Origin: Mycobacterium stomatepiae
GTDB lineage: Bacteria > Actinomycetota > Actinomycetes > Mycobacteriales > Mycobacteriaceae
Length of the DNA stretch: 64,000 nt
Direction of reading: 5' to 3'
Assembly (NCBI RefSeq): GCF_010731715.1
Contig: NZ_AP022587.1
Location: 2,046,001-2,110,000, forward strand
The notes beneath the pieces were generated by a model. That model was given only the letters and a program-made list of their open reading frames with translations, did not search any database and was not told where the DNA came from. Positions 38,381 through 47,501 of this stretch are shown here, one piece after another. Both the position numbers and the translations under genes were made by a program. Positions within the stretch are counted from its first letter, which is position 1; each line of letters starts with the position of its first letter.

Positions 38381-39057
38381 TGGTAGATCCCCTCGCGCAG
38401 CGCCACCGCGACCGCAGCGGTGCGGTCACTGACACCGAGCTTGCGATAGATGGAGCGCAGGTGGCTCTTGACCGTCTCGTCGCCGATAACGAGTTTGCTG
38501 GCAATGCCCCGATTCGACAGGCCAGCGACCACGAACGACAGGATTTCGCTTTCCCGCTGGCTCAGGCCCTGGCGCGCGCCCGGCCAGAATTCGTCGCGCT
38601 GCAGCCGGGCGGCGGTGTCGGCGGCCCGCGCGGCCAGGCCGGCGTCGATGGCGGTCAAACCGCTCTGGACATACTCCAGTTGCCGCACTAGTTCGTCGCT
38701 GTTGATGCCCTTCAGCAGATAGCCGGATGCCCCGACGCGGAGAGCCTGGAATAGGTACTGCTCGTCCTCGTACACCGAGAGCAGGATCACCTTGCTCGCC
38801 GGGTTGCGTTCGCGGATGTCACGGCACAGATCCAGACCGCTGGCGCCCTGCATTCTGACGTCACAGAGCACGATGTCGGGTTGCAGACTCTCGATGATTC
38901 GGAGCGCATTTTCGGCGCCGACCGCCTGGCCTACGACCCGCACCCGGTTACGAAAAGAGGCAAGCATCGCTTTAAGGCCCTCGATCACCATTTCGTGGTC
39001 GTCAACCAATACCACTCGAATGGGTCCGGTAATCGGCACCGCAGAGACCGCCATCAT
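38377..39057 (-). CDS. NarL/LuxR-family response regulator
   Basis: The protein has 226 residues from ATG 39057. The receiver domain has VVLVDDHEMVIEGL (acidic pocket), phospho-acceptor Asp in IVLCDVRMQGASG, the switch Ser in ILLSVYEDE and Lys in GYLLKGINSDEL. The C-terminal LuxR HTH is LSQRESEILSFVVAGLSN, then SKLVIGDETVKSHLRSIYRKL. The start is not certain: the strong ribosome site AAAAGGAGGT is 34 bases upstream of this ATG and ideally spaced for ATT 39084 in the same frame, or for a short leader from TTG 39083. It pairs with the GAF kinase downstream. Confidence 0.87.
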   Translation of the reverse strand: MMAVSAVPITGPIRVVLVDDHEMVIEGLKAMLASFRNRVRVVGQAVGAENALRIIESLQPDIVLCDVRMQGASGLDLCRDIRERNPASKVILLSVYEDEQYLFQALRVGASGYLLKGINSDELVRQLEYVQSGLTAIDAGLAARAADTAARLQRDEFWPGARQGLSQRESEILSFVVAGLSNRGIASKLVIGDETVKSHLRSIYRKLGVSDRTAAVAVALREGIYQ

Positions 39058-39090
39058 GCGAACACGATAATTGGCGACGCCAATGCCGTC

Positions 39091-39100
39091 ACCTCCTTTT
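39091..39100 (-). promoter_or_regulatory. Very strong Shine-Dalgarno misplaced for the response-regulator ATG
   Basis: AAAAGGAGGT on the minus strand lies six to seven bases before ATT 39084 (in frame with the regulator) and TTG 39083 (start of a 9-residue leader MASPIIVFA whose TGA overlaps the regulator ATG at 39057). It decides between a rare ATT start and a translationally coupled leader peptide. Confidence 0.5.
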
Positions 39101-39211
39101 GCCCACATATTGCCGGTGACAACGTCACCCCGTATTCCCCCGCGTTGGGGGATTCGGCTTCCCGCAAGCCGCCGTAACGTCCCGGCAAGAGTAGAGGGAG
39201 GAATCGCTTTG

Positions 39212-39898
39212 ATGACACCAAAGTTGGTCGCGTCGGTGCTGCCGGCAAACTTCGCCGAACTCGGCCGCGACGTTGCCGAGATCGAGCGCGCCGGTGTCGA
39301 CCGGATTCAATGGGACGTCATGGACGGCCGGTTCGTCCCCAATCTGACCTTCGGTCCCGACGTGATCGCGGCCTGCCGCGACCGCGCCGCAATCGATTTC
39401 GAGGCGCATCTGATGGTCGAGGATCCCGATCCGATGTTGCCGCGGTGGGTGATCGAGGCGGGTTGTGAAATCGTGATCGTCCATGCCGAGGCGTGTCGAC
39501 ACCTGCACCGCACCCTGTCGAGCATCCGCGATCTCGGCGCCCGGGCCGGTGTTGCCCTCAATCCGGCCACCCCGTTGAGCGCGGTCCTCGACGTGCTCGA
39601 CATCGTCGACCTGCTGCTCATCATGACGGTCAACCCAGGATTCGGCGGCCAGCGCTATCTCACCAGCATGGAACCCAAGATCGCGGCCGCTCGAGCTGAA
39701 ATCGACCGTCGCGGAATGAATATCGAGCTCGAAGTGGACGGCGGCATCGGGCCTCGCACCATCGCCACTGCCGCGGCGGCCGGGGCCGACGTCTTCTGCG
39801 CCGGTTCGGCACTGTTCGCGGAGCCCAACATGACTGACCGGGTAAACGCACTGCGCACAGCCGTTTACGAGGCGAGCGGAAGGCTGGTGGCCCCGTGA
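39212..39898 (+). CDS. cbbE: Ribulose-phosphate 3-epimerase
   Basis: The protein has 228 residues from ATG 39212, set by AGAGGGAGGAA ten bases before it. It is a TIM barrel with the epimerase pattern: PKLVASVLPANFAELGRD, metal-site IQWDVMDGRFVPNLTFGPD, FEAHLMVEDPD, HAEAC, ALNPATPLSAV, LIMTVNPGFGGQRY and LEVDGGIGPRTI. It interconverts ribulose-5-P and xylulose-5-P in RuBP regeneration. It overlaps the transketolase start by four bases (GTGA), so the two are made together. Confidence 0.94.
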   Translation: MTPKLVASVLPANFAELGRDVAEIERAGVDRIQWDVMDGRFVPNLTFGPDVIAACRDRAAIDFEAHLMVEDPDPMLPRWVIEAGCEIVIVHAEACRHLHRTLSSIRDLGARAGVALNPATPLSAVLDVLDIVDLLLIMTVNPGFGGQRYLTSMEPKIAAARAEIDRRGMNIELEVDGGIGPRTIATAAAAGADVFCAGSALFAEPNMTDRVNALRTAVYEASGRLVAP

Positions 39899-41955
39899 CC
39901 ATCACACCACGAACGACCAGCGCACCGGAAGTCGCACTAATCCCTAAAGCGATCGAATCACTCACCAGCACAGACGAATTGGACCGACTAGCGATCAACA
40001 CACTGCGATTCCTCGCTGCCGATGGTGTGCAGGCCGCCAACAGCGGACATCCCGGCTTACCGCTGGGTACCAGCGCGATCGCCTGGACGTTGTGGTCGCG
40101 GCACCTGCGCCACGACCCCGCTGATCCGCGCTGGCCCGACCGCGACCGCTTCGTGCTGTCCGCCGGCCACGGCTCGATGCTGCTCTACGCCCTGCTGCAC
40201 CTGTTCGGTTACGGCCTGTCGATCGACCAACTGCGGAAGTTCCGGCAACTGGGCTCGCGAACCCCCGGGCACCCTGAGTACGGTCACACCCCTGGGGTCG
40301 AAACAACCACGGGCCCACTGGGACAAGGGCTTAGCAACGCTGTCGGGATGGCGTTGGCCGAACGGATGCTGGCCGCACGGTGCAACACCGACGAGCACAC
40401 GGTCGTCGACCACCGCACCTGGGTGCTAGCCGGCGACGGCGACTTGATGGAGGGAATCAGCCACGAGGCCGCGTCGCTGGCCGGGCGCCTCCGGCTGGGC
40501 AAGTTGATCGTGATCTTCGACGACAACGACATCACCATCGACGGACCGGCGTCACAGAGCTGCACCGACGACGTCGAGGGCCGGTTCACCGCCTATGGCT
40601 GGCGAGTGCTCAGCGTCCCCGACGGCAACGACGTGCCCGCACTTGACCAGGCGTTCACCGAGGCGGTTCGCGGCGACGGCAGGCCTACGTTCATCCGGGT
40701 GGGCACCACCATCGGCTTCGGGGCGCCCGGCATCGAGGGGACCTCGAAAGCCCACGGGAGCCCATTGGGGTCGGAAGTGCTCCACGCCATGCGCACCCGT
40801 CTGGACTGGCCCGACGCACATTTCCACGTGCCCATTGCGGTCAGCGCGACCGCGGCCGTGACGGCCGCGCGAGGTGCCACGGCACGGGCGCAGTGGACTC
40901 AGATACACGCCGCGTGGCAAGTTGACCATCCGCAGCTCTCAGCGGACTTCCCGCTCGACACGGTTCCCACCGCCGACGACCTATCGGTGCTGACGCCGCT
41001 GGCCGACGGTTTGGCGTCGGGCGGAAAGTCAGCGACGCGCAAGGCATCCGGCTCGGCACTGGCGGCGCTGGCGGCCGTCTATCCGGGACTGGTCGGCGGG
41101 TCCGCCGACCTGGCCGCCTCGACCAACACCGCGATCCCCGGCGGTGACATCACGCCGGAGGACTACAGCGGCCGCACGATTCATTTCGGTATCCGCGAGC
41201 ACGCGATGGCGGCGGTGATGAACGGCATCGCATTGCACGGCGGGCTGCGTCCATTCGGAAGTACCTTTCTGGTGTTCGCCGACTACCTGCGCCCGGCTTT
41301 GCGACTTTCGGCGCTGATGAAATTGCCGGTGGTGTATGTGTTCACCCATGACTCGGTACACGTCGGCGAGGACGGGCCCACACATCAGCCGGTCGAACAG
41401 CTGGAGTCGCTTCGACTCATTCCGGGCCTGACCGTGTTGCGTCCGGCGGACGCCGCCGAGACCGCGCTCGCGTGGCAGATTACGGCGGAGAACACCACGG
41501 GTCCAACAGCTTTGGTGCTGAGCCGCCAAGACCTTCCGGTGTTGGGCGGTGCCGGTCTGGACGACACCCGCCAATACGGCATGCGCGTGGTCCGCCCGGT
41601 GGCCGACACCGCCCACATCGTGCTGGCGGCCAGCGGCTCGGAGGTCGCCTTAGCCCTCGAGGCTGCCGAGTTACTCAGCGAGCATGGGATATCGGCGATC
41701 GTCATCTCGGTGATGTGGCGGGAACGGATCGCGGCCGCGCTGGACTCCGACGGCAGCGCCCTGCCCGATCTGCCGGTGGTGTGGATCGAGGCCGGCGTGA
41801 CCACCGGCTGGCGGGCGCTGGCGCGGCCAGGCGACTCGGTGATCGGCATCGACCGCTTCGGCGAGAGCGGACCGGGTCCCGAGGTGGCAGCGCACCTGGG
41901 CCTGACCGCGGCGGCCGTCTTCGACGCTGCGCTGCGCAGCATCGCAGCGGGATGA
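39895..41955 (+). CDS. cbbT: Transketolase
   Basis: The protein has 686 residues from GTG 39895. TPP-binding: VLSAGHGSMLLYALLHL, the GPLGQGLSNAVGMALAE block and GDGDLMEGISHEAASLAG with the metal-binding Asp. The pyrimidine domain has FGIREHAMAAVMNGIALHGG and VYVFTHDSVHVGEDGPTHQPVEQ; the C-terminal domain ends with GWRALARPGDSVIGIDRFGES. It transfers two-carbon units in RuBP regeneration. This is a second tkt beside the usual pentose-phosphate gene and belongs to the Calvin set. The truncated cbbY starts four bases after its stop. Confidence 0.95.
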   Translation: MTITPRTTSAPEVALIPKAIESLTSTDELDRLAINTLRFLAADGVQAANSGHPGLPLGTSAIAWTLWSRHLRHDPADPRWPDRDRFVLSAGHGSMLLYALLHLFGYGLSIDQLRKFRQLGSRTPGHPEYGHTPGVETTTGPLGQGLSNAVGMALAERMLAARCNTDEHTVVDHRTWVLAGDGDLMEGISHEAASLAGRLRLGKLIVIFDDNDITIDGPASQSCTDDVEGRFTAYGWRVLSVPDGNDVPALDQAFTEAVRGDGRPTFIRVGTTIGFGAPGIEGTSKAHGSPLGSEVLHAMRTRLDWPDAHFHVPIAVSATAAVTAARGATARAQWTQIHAAWQVDHPQLSADFPLDTVPTADDLSVLTPLADGLASGGKSATRKASGSALAALAAVYPGLVGGSADLAASTNTAIPGGDITPEDYSGRTIHFGIREHAMAAVMNGIALHGGLRPFGSTFLVFADYLRPALRLSALMKLPVVYVFTHDSVHVGEDGPTHQPVEQLESLRLIPGLTVLRPADAAETALAWQITAENTTGPTALVLSRQDLPVLGGAGLDDTRQYGMRVVRPVADTAHIVLAASGSEVALALEAAELLSEHGISAIVISVMWRERIAAALDSDGSALPDLPVVWIEAGVTTGWRALARPGDSVIGIDRFGESGPGPEVAAHLGLTAAAVFDAALRSIAAG

Positions 41956-41958
41956 CTC

Positions 41959-42300
41959 GTGGCGCTAGAGGCGGTCGTCTTCGACGTCGACGGCACGCTG
42001 GCCGATACCGAACGCAACGGTCATCGGTTGGCGTTCAACGACGCGTTCGCCCAACACGGTTTGAACATCAACTGGACACCCGAGGCATACGGCCGGCTAC
42101 TGGCGATCGCGGGCGGCCGCCACCGCATCAGATATGACCTGCGGGAGAGGGGGTTTGGCAGCCGCGCCGGTCGGTTGGCCTACGACATACACCAAACCAA
42201 GACAGCACTGTTCACCGATCGCATTCTCAACGGCGAGATCTGCGGGCCGCCAAGGACTAGCAGATGCGTGGAAGTTGCTCACCCAGTTGACGTTCGATGA
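41959..42300 (+). pseudogene. cbbY: Truncated CbbY-like HAD phosphatase
   Basis: GTG 41959 opens a CbbY-like start: LEAVVFDVDGTLADTERNGH (HAD motif I, nucleophile Asp), then FAQHGLNINWTPEAYGRLLAIAGGR and IHQTKTALFTDRILNGEI. The homology ends there, near residue 95. The remaining codons read antisense into the 3' end of hypE and stop at 42300. A full CbbY has about 230-250 residues, so the catalytic HAD motifs II-IV are lost. CbbY enzymes remove xylulose-1,5-bisphosphate, a RuBisCO inhibitor. A deletion that joined cbbY to the hypE 3' end is the simplest cause. Confidence 0.85.
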
Positions 42301-43324
42301 CCTGCGTAGTGCCAAATGGGGTCTTGCCCACCACCATGCCGGGATGCTCGGCAACGACACGACCGATGATCGCCGCGTTCGCGCCCTCGGTGCGCGTCCG
42401 CATCGCGGCCAGTACCGCTTCGCTATGGCCGGGATCGACGAACGCCACCATCTTGCCCTCGTTGGCCACCTGCAGGGGATCTAGCCCGAGAAACGAGCAG
42501 GCCGACGAAACCGCCTCGGGAATAGGGACTTTCGCCTGATCGAGTTCTATGCCGACCGACGCCGCACGGGCGATTTCGACGACCGCGGCGACAAGGCCGC
42601 CGCGGGTGGGATCGCGTAGCGCGTGCACCGCGGATCCTGCGGCGTCGAGCATGGCCGCGACCATCCGGTGCAACGGAGCGCTATCGGTGGTAACGGTGGT
42701 GCCGAAATCGATACCTTCGCGCACACTCATGATGGCCACACCATGCTCGCCCACGTTGCCCGACACGATGATATGGTCTGCGGCGCGGACCCGCTCGGGC
42801 CCAATGTGCACGCCCGGGGGAACGACACCCACCCCCGCGGTATTGACGAATAGCTGGTCGGCACCGCCGCTCGCGACGACCTTGGTGTCGCCGGTGACAA
42901 TGCCCACGCCGGCGTTGGCGGCCGCCTTGCCCATGGTTTCGGCGACCGCGCCGAGCACATCCAGCTCGAGTCCTTCTTCCAGGATGAACCCGGCGGTCAG
43001 CGCGACCGGTTGGGCTCCGCTGCACGCCAAATCGTTGATCGTGCCGTTGACCGCCAAGTCACCGATGTTCCCACCCGGAAAGAACAGCGGGTGGACCACA
43101 TACGAATCGGTGGTCAACGCGATGCGCCCGCCCGCGATATCCAGCAACGCCGAATCGCGCGCGGCACCGGCCACGCCGCCGAAGGCGGGCAGGAACAGGT
43201 TCTCGATCAGCTCCTCGGAGAGCACACCGCCGCCGCCGTGGCCCAGCACGATGCGCTTCGTCTCACGAAGCGGCAGCGGACAAACCCAATCGGCCGGGTC
43301 GATGGCGACCGGTGGCTCAGGCAT
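42257..43324 (-). CDS. hypE: Hydrogenase maturation factor HypE
   Basis: The protein has 355 residues from ATG 43324, overlapping hypD by eight bases. It is an AIR-synthase/ThiL-like ATPase: [44 protein letters not shown] and [20 protein letters not shown]. The C-terminal tail ends in PRIC; its last Cys takes the carbamoyl group from HypF and is dehydrated to a thiocyanate, the source of CN ligands for the NiFe site. Complete. Confidence 0.96.
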   Translation of the reverse strand: MPEPPVAIDPADWVCPLPLRETKRIVLGHGGGGVLSEELIENLFLPAFGGVAGAARDSALLDIAGGRIALTTDSYVVHPLFFPGGNIGDLAVNGTINDLACSGAQPVALTAGFILEEGLELDVLGAVAETMGKAAANAGVGIVTGDTKVVASGGADQLFVNTAGVGVVPPGVHIGPERVRAADHIIVSGNVGEHGVAIMSVREGIDFGTTVTTDSAPLHRMVAAMLDAAGSAVHALRDPTRGGLVAAVVEIARAASVGIELDQAKVPIPEAVSSACSFLGLDPLQVANEGKMVAFVDPGHSEAVLAAMRTRTEGANAAIIGRVVAEHPGMVVGKTPFGTTQVIERQLGEQLPRIC

Positions 43325-44417
43325 GAGCGGCTTCCAACCGCCGGAACTGGTAGTAGGCCGCACAGGCGCCCTCGCTGGACACCATGGTCGCGCCCAGCGG
43401 CGTACGCGGCGTGCACGACTTGCCGAATGCCGGGCACTCGTTGGGTTTCAGCAGACCCTGCAGCACTTCCCCACTATGGCACTCCGCCGATTCGGACACC
43501 CGCAAATGCCCAACCCCGAACTTCAATTCGGCATCGAACTGTGCGTACCTCGGCGACAGCGCCCACCCGGACTTGGGGATCATGCCGATGCCGCGCCACT
43601 GCCGATCGGTCACCACGAACACGTCCGCGAGGGTCTGCTGGGCGACCGCGTTGCCCGCGGCGGTCACCGCGCGCGGGTAGGCGTTACGCAGTTGCGGCGT
43701 GCCCGCCTCCAGGAGGTCGACAGCCTGCCGGACGCCTTCGAGCAAATCCAGCGCCTCGAATCCGGTGACCACGATCGGAACCTGGAATTCGTCGACCAGC
43801 GGCCCGTATTCGCCGGTGCCCATCACGGTGCATACGTGTCCGGCGGCCAGGAATGCCTCGACCCGGTTAGTCGGCGAGCTCAAGATCGCCGTCATGGCCG
43901 GAGGCACCAACACGTGCGAGACCAGCATGGAGAAGTTCGTGAGCCCGAGTCGCTGCGCGTGCACCACCGCCATCGCGTTAGCCGGCGCGGTGGTCTCGAA
44001 GCCGACCCCGAAAAACACCACCTGCTTGTCGGGATTGTCGGCGGCCACCCGGGTGGCATCCAAGGGCGAGTACACGATTCGAACGTCGCCACCGCGAGCG
44101 CGCACACCGAACAAATCCTGACTGCTGCCCGGCACCCGCAACATGTCGCCGAAGGAGCAGAAGATCACGTCCTCGCGCGCCGCGATATCCAGCGCGCGGT
44201 CGATCATCTCGAGCGGCGTCACGCATACCGGGCATCCCGGACCGTGAATGAATTCCACCGCACCGTCCAGCAATTGGTCGATGCCGTTGCGAATGATCGA
44301 ATGTGTTTGCCCACCACAGACTTCCATGATGGTCCAGGTTTTGCTGACGCGCTTCTTGATGTGGTCGACCAAGGTGTGTGCGGCCACCGGGTCACGGAAT
44401 TCATCCAGATACTTCAT
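43317..44417 (-). CDS. hypD: Hydrogenase maturation factor HypD
   Basis: The protein has 366 residues. HypD carries a [4Fe-4S] cluster and with HypC builds the Fe(CN)2CO unit. Motifs: Cys34 in [20 protein letters not shown] with Cys62/Cys65; VGFETTAPA; and the C-terminal cluster Cys residues in [26 protein letters not shown] (quoted in part). It overlaps hypC at the start and hypE at the end. Confidence 0.97.
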   Translation of the reverse strand: MKYLDEFRDPVAAHTLVDHIKKRVSKTWTIMEVCGGQTHSIIRNGIDQLLDGAVEFIHGPGCPVCVTPLEMIDRALDIAAREDVIFCSFGDMLRVPGSSQDLFGVRARGGDVRIVYSPLDATRVAADNPDKQVVFFGVGFETTAPANAMAVVHAQRLGLTNFSMLVSHVLVPPAMTAILSSPTNRVEAFLAAGHVCTVMGTGEYGPLVDEFQVPIVVTGFEALDLLEGVRQAVDLLEAGTPQLRNAYPRAVTAAGNAVAQQTLADVFVVTDRQWRGIGMIPKSGWALSPRYAQFDAELKFGVGHLRVSESAECHSGEVLQGLLKPNECPAFGKSCTPRTPLGATMVSSEGACAAYYQFRRLEAAHA

Positions 44418-44689
44418 GCCGGTTCCCTCCTGCCTTGACCCTCGTCACCGGCCAATTCGTCATCGAGAACCCCGAGGTCGTTGAACATCCGCAAGGTCTC
44501 CTGCGCCGACGCCTCGTCGAGGCGGGTGATGGCGAAACCGGCGTGCACGATGGTGTATTCGCCGATTTGCATGTCCGGCAGGTACGCCAGGCACACGGTC
44601 TTGGTGGTGCCACCGAAGTCGACGGTGCACATGCGCGTCCCCGCCTCGTCCCAGGTGCCGACGACTTTGCCAGGAATTCCGAGACACAT
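44414..44689 (-). CDS. hypC: Hydrogenase maturation chaperone HypC
   Basis: The protein has 91 residues. It begins [10 protein letters not shown]; Cys2 is essential for binding HypD and the hydrogenase large-subunit precursor. The core [32 protein letters not shown] is the family OB-fold. It overlaps hypD by four bases and lies three bases after hypF. Confidence 0.96.
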   Translation of the reverse strand: MCLGIPGKVVGTWDEAGTRMCTVDFGGTTKTVCLAYLPDMQIGEYTIVHAGFAITRLDEASAQETLRMFNDLGVLDDELAGDEGQGRREPA

Positions 44690-44692
44690 ACG

Positions 44693-46951
44693 CTATGTCC
44701 CTCTCTCGTGCCGGCGTGCCGCGATGACTGCCTGGCCTAGCGCCAGACCACCGTCGTTGCACGGCAATACTGCGTGGGTCAGCACCTCGAAACCGTTGCT
44801 GGCCAATTCTTTACGGAGTCCATCGCGTAGCAATCGGTTGACGAAGACGCCGCCGGTCAACCCGATGGTGCCGACACCTGCTGCGACTCGATATACCGCC
44901 TGCGCGGTCGCCCTGACGACGGCGGCGTGAAAGCCCGCGGCCAGATCGGCCGTTGGCGTGCCGCTCCGCAGACCCCGCACCAGTTCGGTGATCAGCGGCA
45001 CCGGGTCCAAGACCCCCGCGGTCACCTCGAAGTCCATCGGCGCCGGTCGACCAAGGCGCGCCAGATGTTCGAGCTCGACGGCCGCCTGTCCCTCGTAGGT
45101 CACGTCGTGGCAGACGTCGAGCAAGCTGGCCACGGCGTCGAACAGGCGACCCATGCTGCTGGTGGCGACACATCCGATCCCATTTGGGATCTGCTGGGCG
45201 AGCACTCGGCGCGCCTGCTCGCTCAGCCGGGCGAACGCCGGAATGTCCTGTGCCCATTCGACGCCGGCGCGGTGTAGCAGGTCCAGGGCTATCCGGTCGG
45301 GGTGACGCACCGCGCCGTCACCGCCGGGCAGGGCAAACGGCTTCAGGTGTCCGACCCGCGTGAAGGCCACCGGGTCGGTCACCATGAGAAGTTCACCGCC
45401 CCAGATGGTGCCGTCCGTGCCATAGCCGGTGCCGTCGAAGGCGACCGCAAGCATTGGCGAGTCGAGCCGGCCGTGCTCGGCCAGCAGCGATACCGCGTGG
45501 GCGTGATGGTGTTGCACCTGCAGCACCGGCCGGCCCTGCCGCCGCGCCCAATGAGTCGTGGCGTAGGCCGGATGCAGATCGCAAGCGATAAGTCGGGGTT
45601 GACGGTCGGTCATGAACGCCAGGTGTTGCTCGGCCGATTCGAAGCAGCTCTGAGTCCGCGGGTCAGCCATGTCACCCAGGTGCGACGACAGGTGGGCGTT
45701 TCCGTCAGAGGACAACAGACAAAACGTCGTCTTGAGGTCCCCACCGGTTGCCAGGACCACGGGGACACCGGCCGTAGCGGGTGTCGAAACTGGAAGCGGC
45801 GCGTATCCGCGGGAACGTCGAATCGGCACCAGGCCGCCGTCGCCGTCAATCGTGAGAACCGAATCCTCGCACGGCACATGGATGGGTCGGTCGTGGCTGA
45901 GCACCGCGTCCGCCAAACCGTCGATCCAGTTCAGATCGGCATCGCGGAAGACGATCGGAGACCCCCCGTTGTTGGCCGAGGTCATCACCAGCGGGACCGG
46001 ACCCAAACGATCGAAGAGCAGGTGGTGAACCGGCGAATAGGCAAGCACCACTCCGATCTCGGACAGGCCGGGTGCCACGCACGCCACGTTCGAGTCGTCG
46101 CGGGCGGGCAGCAGGACGATCGGCGCGGCAGGTGACCGCAGCAGTTGGGCCCCAGCATCGTCGACGTAACAGATACGTTGCGCCGCAGCGATATCGGAGA
46201 CCATCACCGCGAAAGGTTTCGCGGGCCTACCCTTTCGGTGCCGCAGGTTGGCGACCGCAGCGACGTTGTCGGCGCGGCAAGCAAGATGGAACCCGCCGAT
46301 GCCCTTGATTGCGACAATCAGGCCGTCCTCGAGCGCCTGCGTGGCCGCGGCGAGCGGTTCGAGGAAGTTACCGGGGCCCCGCCAAGACAGGGTCGGGCCA
46401 CAGTCCGGGCAGGCAATGGTTTGCGCGTGGAACCGCCGGTCGGCCGGGTCTCGGTACTCGGCCGCACACGTGGCGCACATCGGAAACTTCGCCATGGTGG
46501 TGGCGGGCCGGTCGTAGGGCAGGTCGGTGATCACCGTGTAGCGCGGACCGCAGTTGGTGCAGGTAATAAAGGGGTGCCCGAAGCGGCGGTCGGTCGGATC
46601 GCGGAGTTCGCGCAGACAATCAGCGCAGATTGCGATGTCCGGCGGCACCAGGGTGCGTCGGTCGTCGTCGATGCGGCTGTCGACGATCCGGAACCCGGAC
46701 TCGCCATTCGTCAGCAGTTGGCGGGCTTCGATCGAGTCGATACGCGCCATCGGCGGGTGGTCAGCGCTGAGAGCCGATACCGCGGCTTCGACGGCTTCGG
46801 GTGCACCCTCGAACTCGCAGTGCACCGCGCCGGAGTCGTTGTACACGCAGCCGGCTAGCCCGTGACGTGCGGCGATGCGTGCGACAGCGGGGCGGAATCC
46901 AACGCCTTGGACCACGCCCGCGATGTCGAGCCGCAACCGCACGCTGGTCAC
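44693..46951 (-). CDS. hypF: Carbamoyltransferase HypF
   Basis: The protein has 752 residues from GTG 46951, chosen by the CAGG site seven bases before and the normal distance to the acylphosphatase motif; the frame extends further upstream. Domains in order: acylphosphatase (IAGVVQGVGFRPAVARIA), two zinc fingers (CADC then CTNCGPRYTV; CATC then CPDCGPTLSW), YrdC-like (AIKGIGGFHLACRADN, SANNGGSPI) and Kae1-like (HHHAHAVSLLAEHG, AVAFDGTGYGTDG, TGGVFVNRLL). It uses carbamoyl phosphate and ATP to carbamoylate HypE. It leads the hypFCDE operon and is divergent from hypAB. Confidence 0.96.
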   Translation of the reverse strand: MTSVRLRLDIAGVVQGVGFRPAVARIAARHGLAGCVYNDSGAVHCEFEGAPEAVEAAVSALSADHPPMARIDSIEARQLLTNGESGFRIVDSRIDDDRRTLVPPDIAICADCLRELRDPTDRRFGHPFITCTNCGPRYTVITDLPYDRPATTMAKFPMCATCAAEYRDPADRRFHAQTIACPDCGPTLSWRGPGNFLEPLAAATQALEDGLIVAIKGIGGFHLACRADNVAAVANLRHRKGRPAKPFAVMVSDIAAAQRICYVDDAGAQLLRSPAAPIVLLPARDDSNVACVAPGLSEIGVVLAYSPVHHLLFDRLGPVPLVMTSANNGGSPIVFRDADLNWIDGLADAVLSHDRPIHVPCEDSVLTIDGDGGLVPIRRSRGYAPLPVSTPATAGVPVVLATGGDLKTTFCLLSSDGNAHLSSHLGDMADPRTQSCFESAEQHLAFMTDRQPRLIACDLHPAYATTHWARRQGRPVLQVQHHHAHAVSLLAEHGRLDSPMLAVAFDGTGYGTDGTIWGGELLMVTDPVAFTRVGHLKPFALPGGDGAVRHPDRIALDLLHRAGVEWAQDIPAFARLSEQARRVLAQQIPNGIGCVATSSMGRLFDAVASLLDVCHDVTYEGQAAVELEHLARLGRPAPMDFEVTAGVLDPVPLITELVRGLRSGTPTADLAAGFHAAVVRATAQAVYRVAAGVGTIGLTGGVFVNRLLRDGLRKELASNGFEVLTHAVLPCNDGGLALGQAVIAARRHERGT

Positions 46952-47086
46952 CGCAACACCTGACTGCCCATCACGAACCTCCCGAGCAGCAAGGACTCCC
47001 ATGCCTAGTGGGCTGGCGGCATGGGCGGTCACGCTCAGGTTAGACCGGACCCAATGTGCCGACAATCACAATTTCGCACACAAAAT

Positions 47087-47102
47087 CTGCGTTTTTCCGC
47101 AG
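47087..47102. promoter_or_regulatory. Dyad between hypF and hypA
   Basis: CTGCG-TTTTTC-CGCAG, flanked by AAAAT and ATTTT, forms an imperfect longer palindrome in an AT-rich pocket. It lies 45 bases before the hypA frame and 136 bases from hypF, a suitable shared operator or promoter core for the divergent hyp operons. Confidence 0.4.
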
Positions 47103-47147
47103 TTAATTTTCGCGACAGCGTTGTCCCTCGCGAGGCAGCATGGTGTA

Positions 47148-47489
47148 CTGCACGAGCTGTCGCTGTGTCAGGCCATCGCGGGTCTGGTGAAGCCCCATGC
47201 GGCGGGTCGTCGCGTCGATGTCGTGCGTGTCCAAGTCGGCGCGCTGCGACAGGTGGTGCCCGATTCCCTGGAGTTCTGTTGGTCGTTGGTGTGTCAGCAA
47301 CTCGAAGAGAATATGGTCGATGCCCAGCTGGAGCTCGACCTCGTTCCCGCGGAGGTACTGTGCCACGACTGCGAACAACAGTCGCGGATTGAGTCTCGGT
47401 GGTCGGTCTACTGTCCGGGTTGTGCAAGCACGGACGTTGACGTGTTGTCCGGCAACGAGTTCTTGGTCACGTCGATCGAAGTGTCATGA
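47148..47489 (+). CDS. hypA: Nickel metallochaperone HypA
   Basis: The coding homology starts at HELSLCQAIAGLV and ends at EFLVTSIEVS, 113 residues when the codon before His is taken as start. That codon is CTG, not ATG or GTG. HypA binds Ni through its Met1-His2 amine, so starting exactly here would restore Met-His; a TTG nine codons upstream is the alternative but would bury His2. Zinc-binding pairs are CHDC and CPGC in LCHDCEQQS and YCPGCASTD. It works with HypB to load Ni into the large subunit. Twelve bases separate it from hypB. Confidence 0.85.
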   Translation: MHELSLCQAIAGLVKPHAAGRRVDVVRVQVGALRQVVPDSLEFCWSLVCQQLEENMVDAQLELDLVPAEVLCHDCEQQSRIESRWSVYCPGCASTDVDVLSGNEFLVTSIEVS

Positions 47490-47501
47490 AAGGGCAAGTG
47501 A

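Noticed and set aside
46952..47065. 38-residue N-terminal extension of HypF
   Set aside because: It lies before the conserved acylphosphatase start, and GTG 46951 has a suitable ribosome site.
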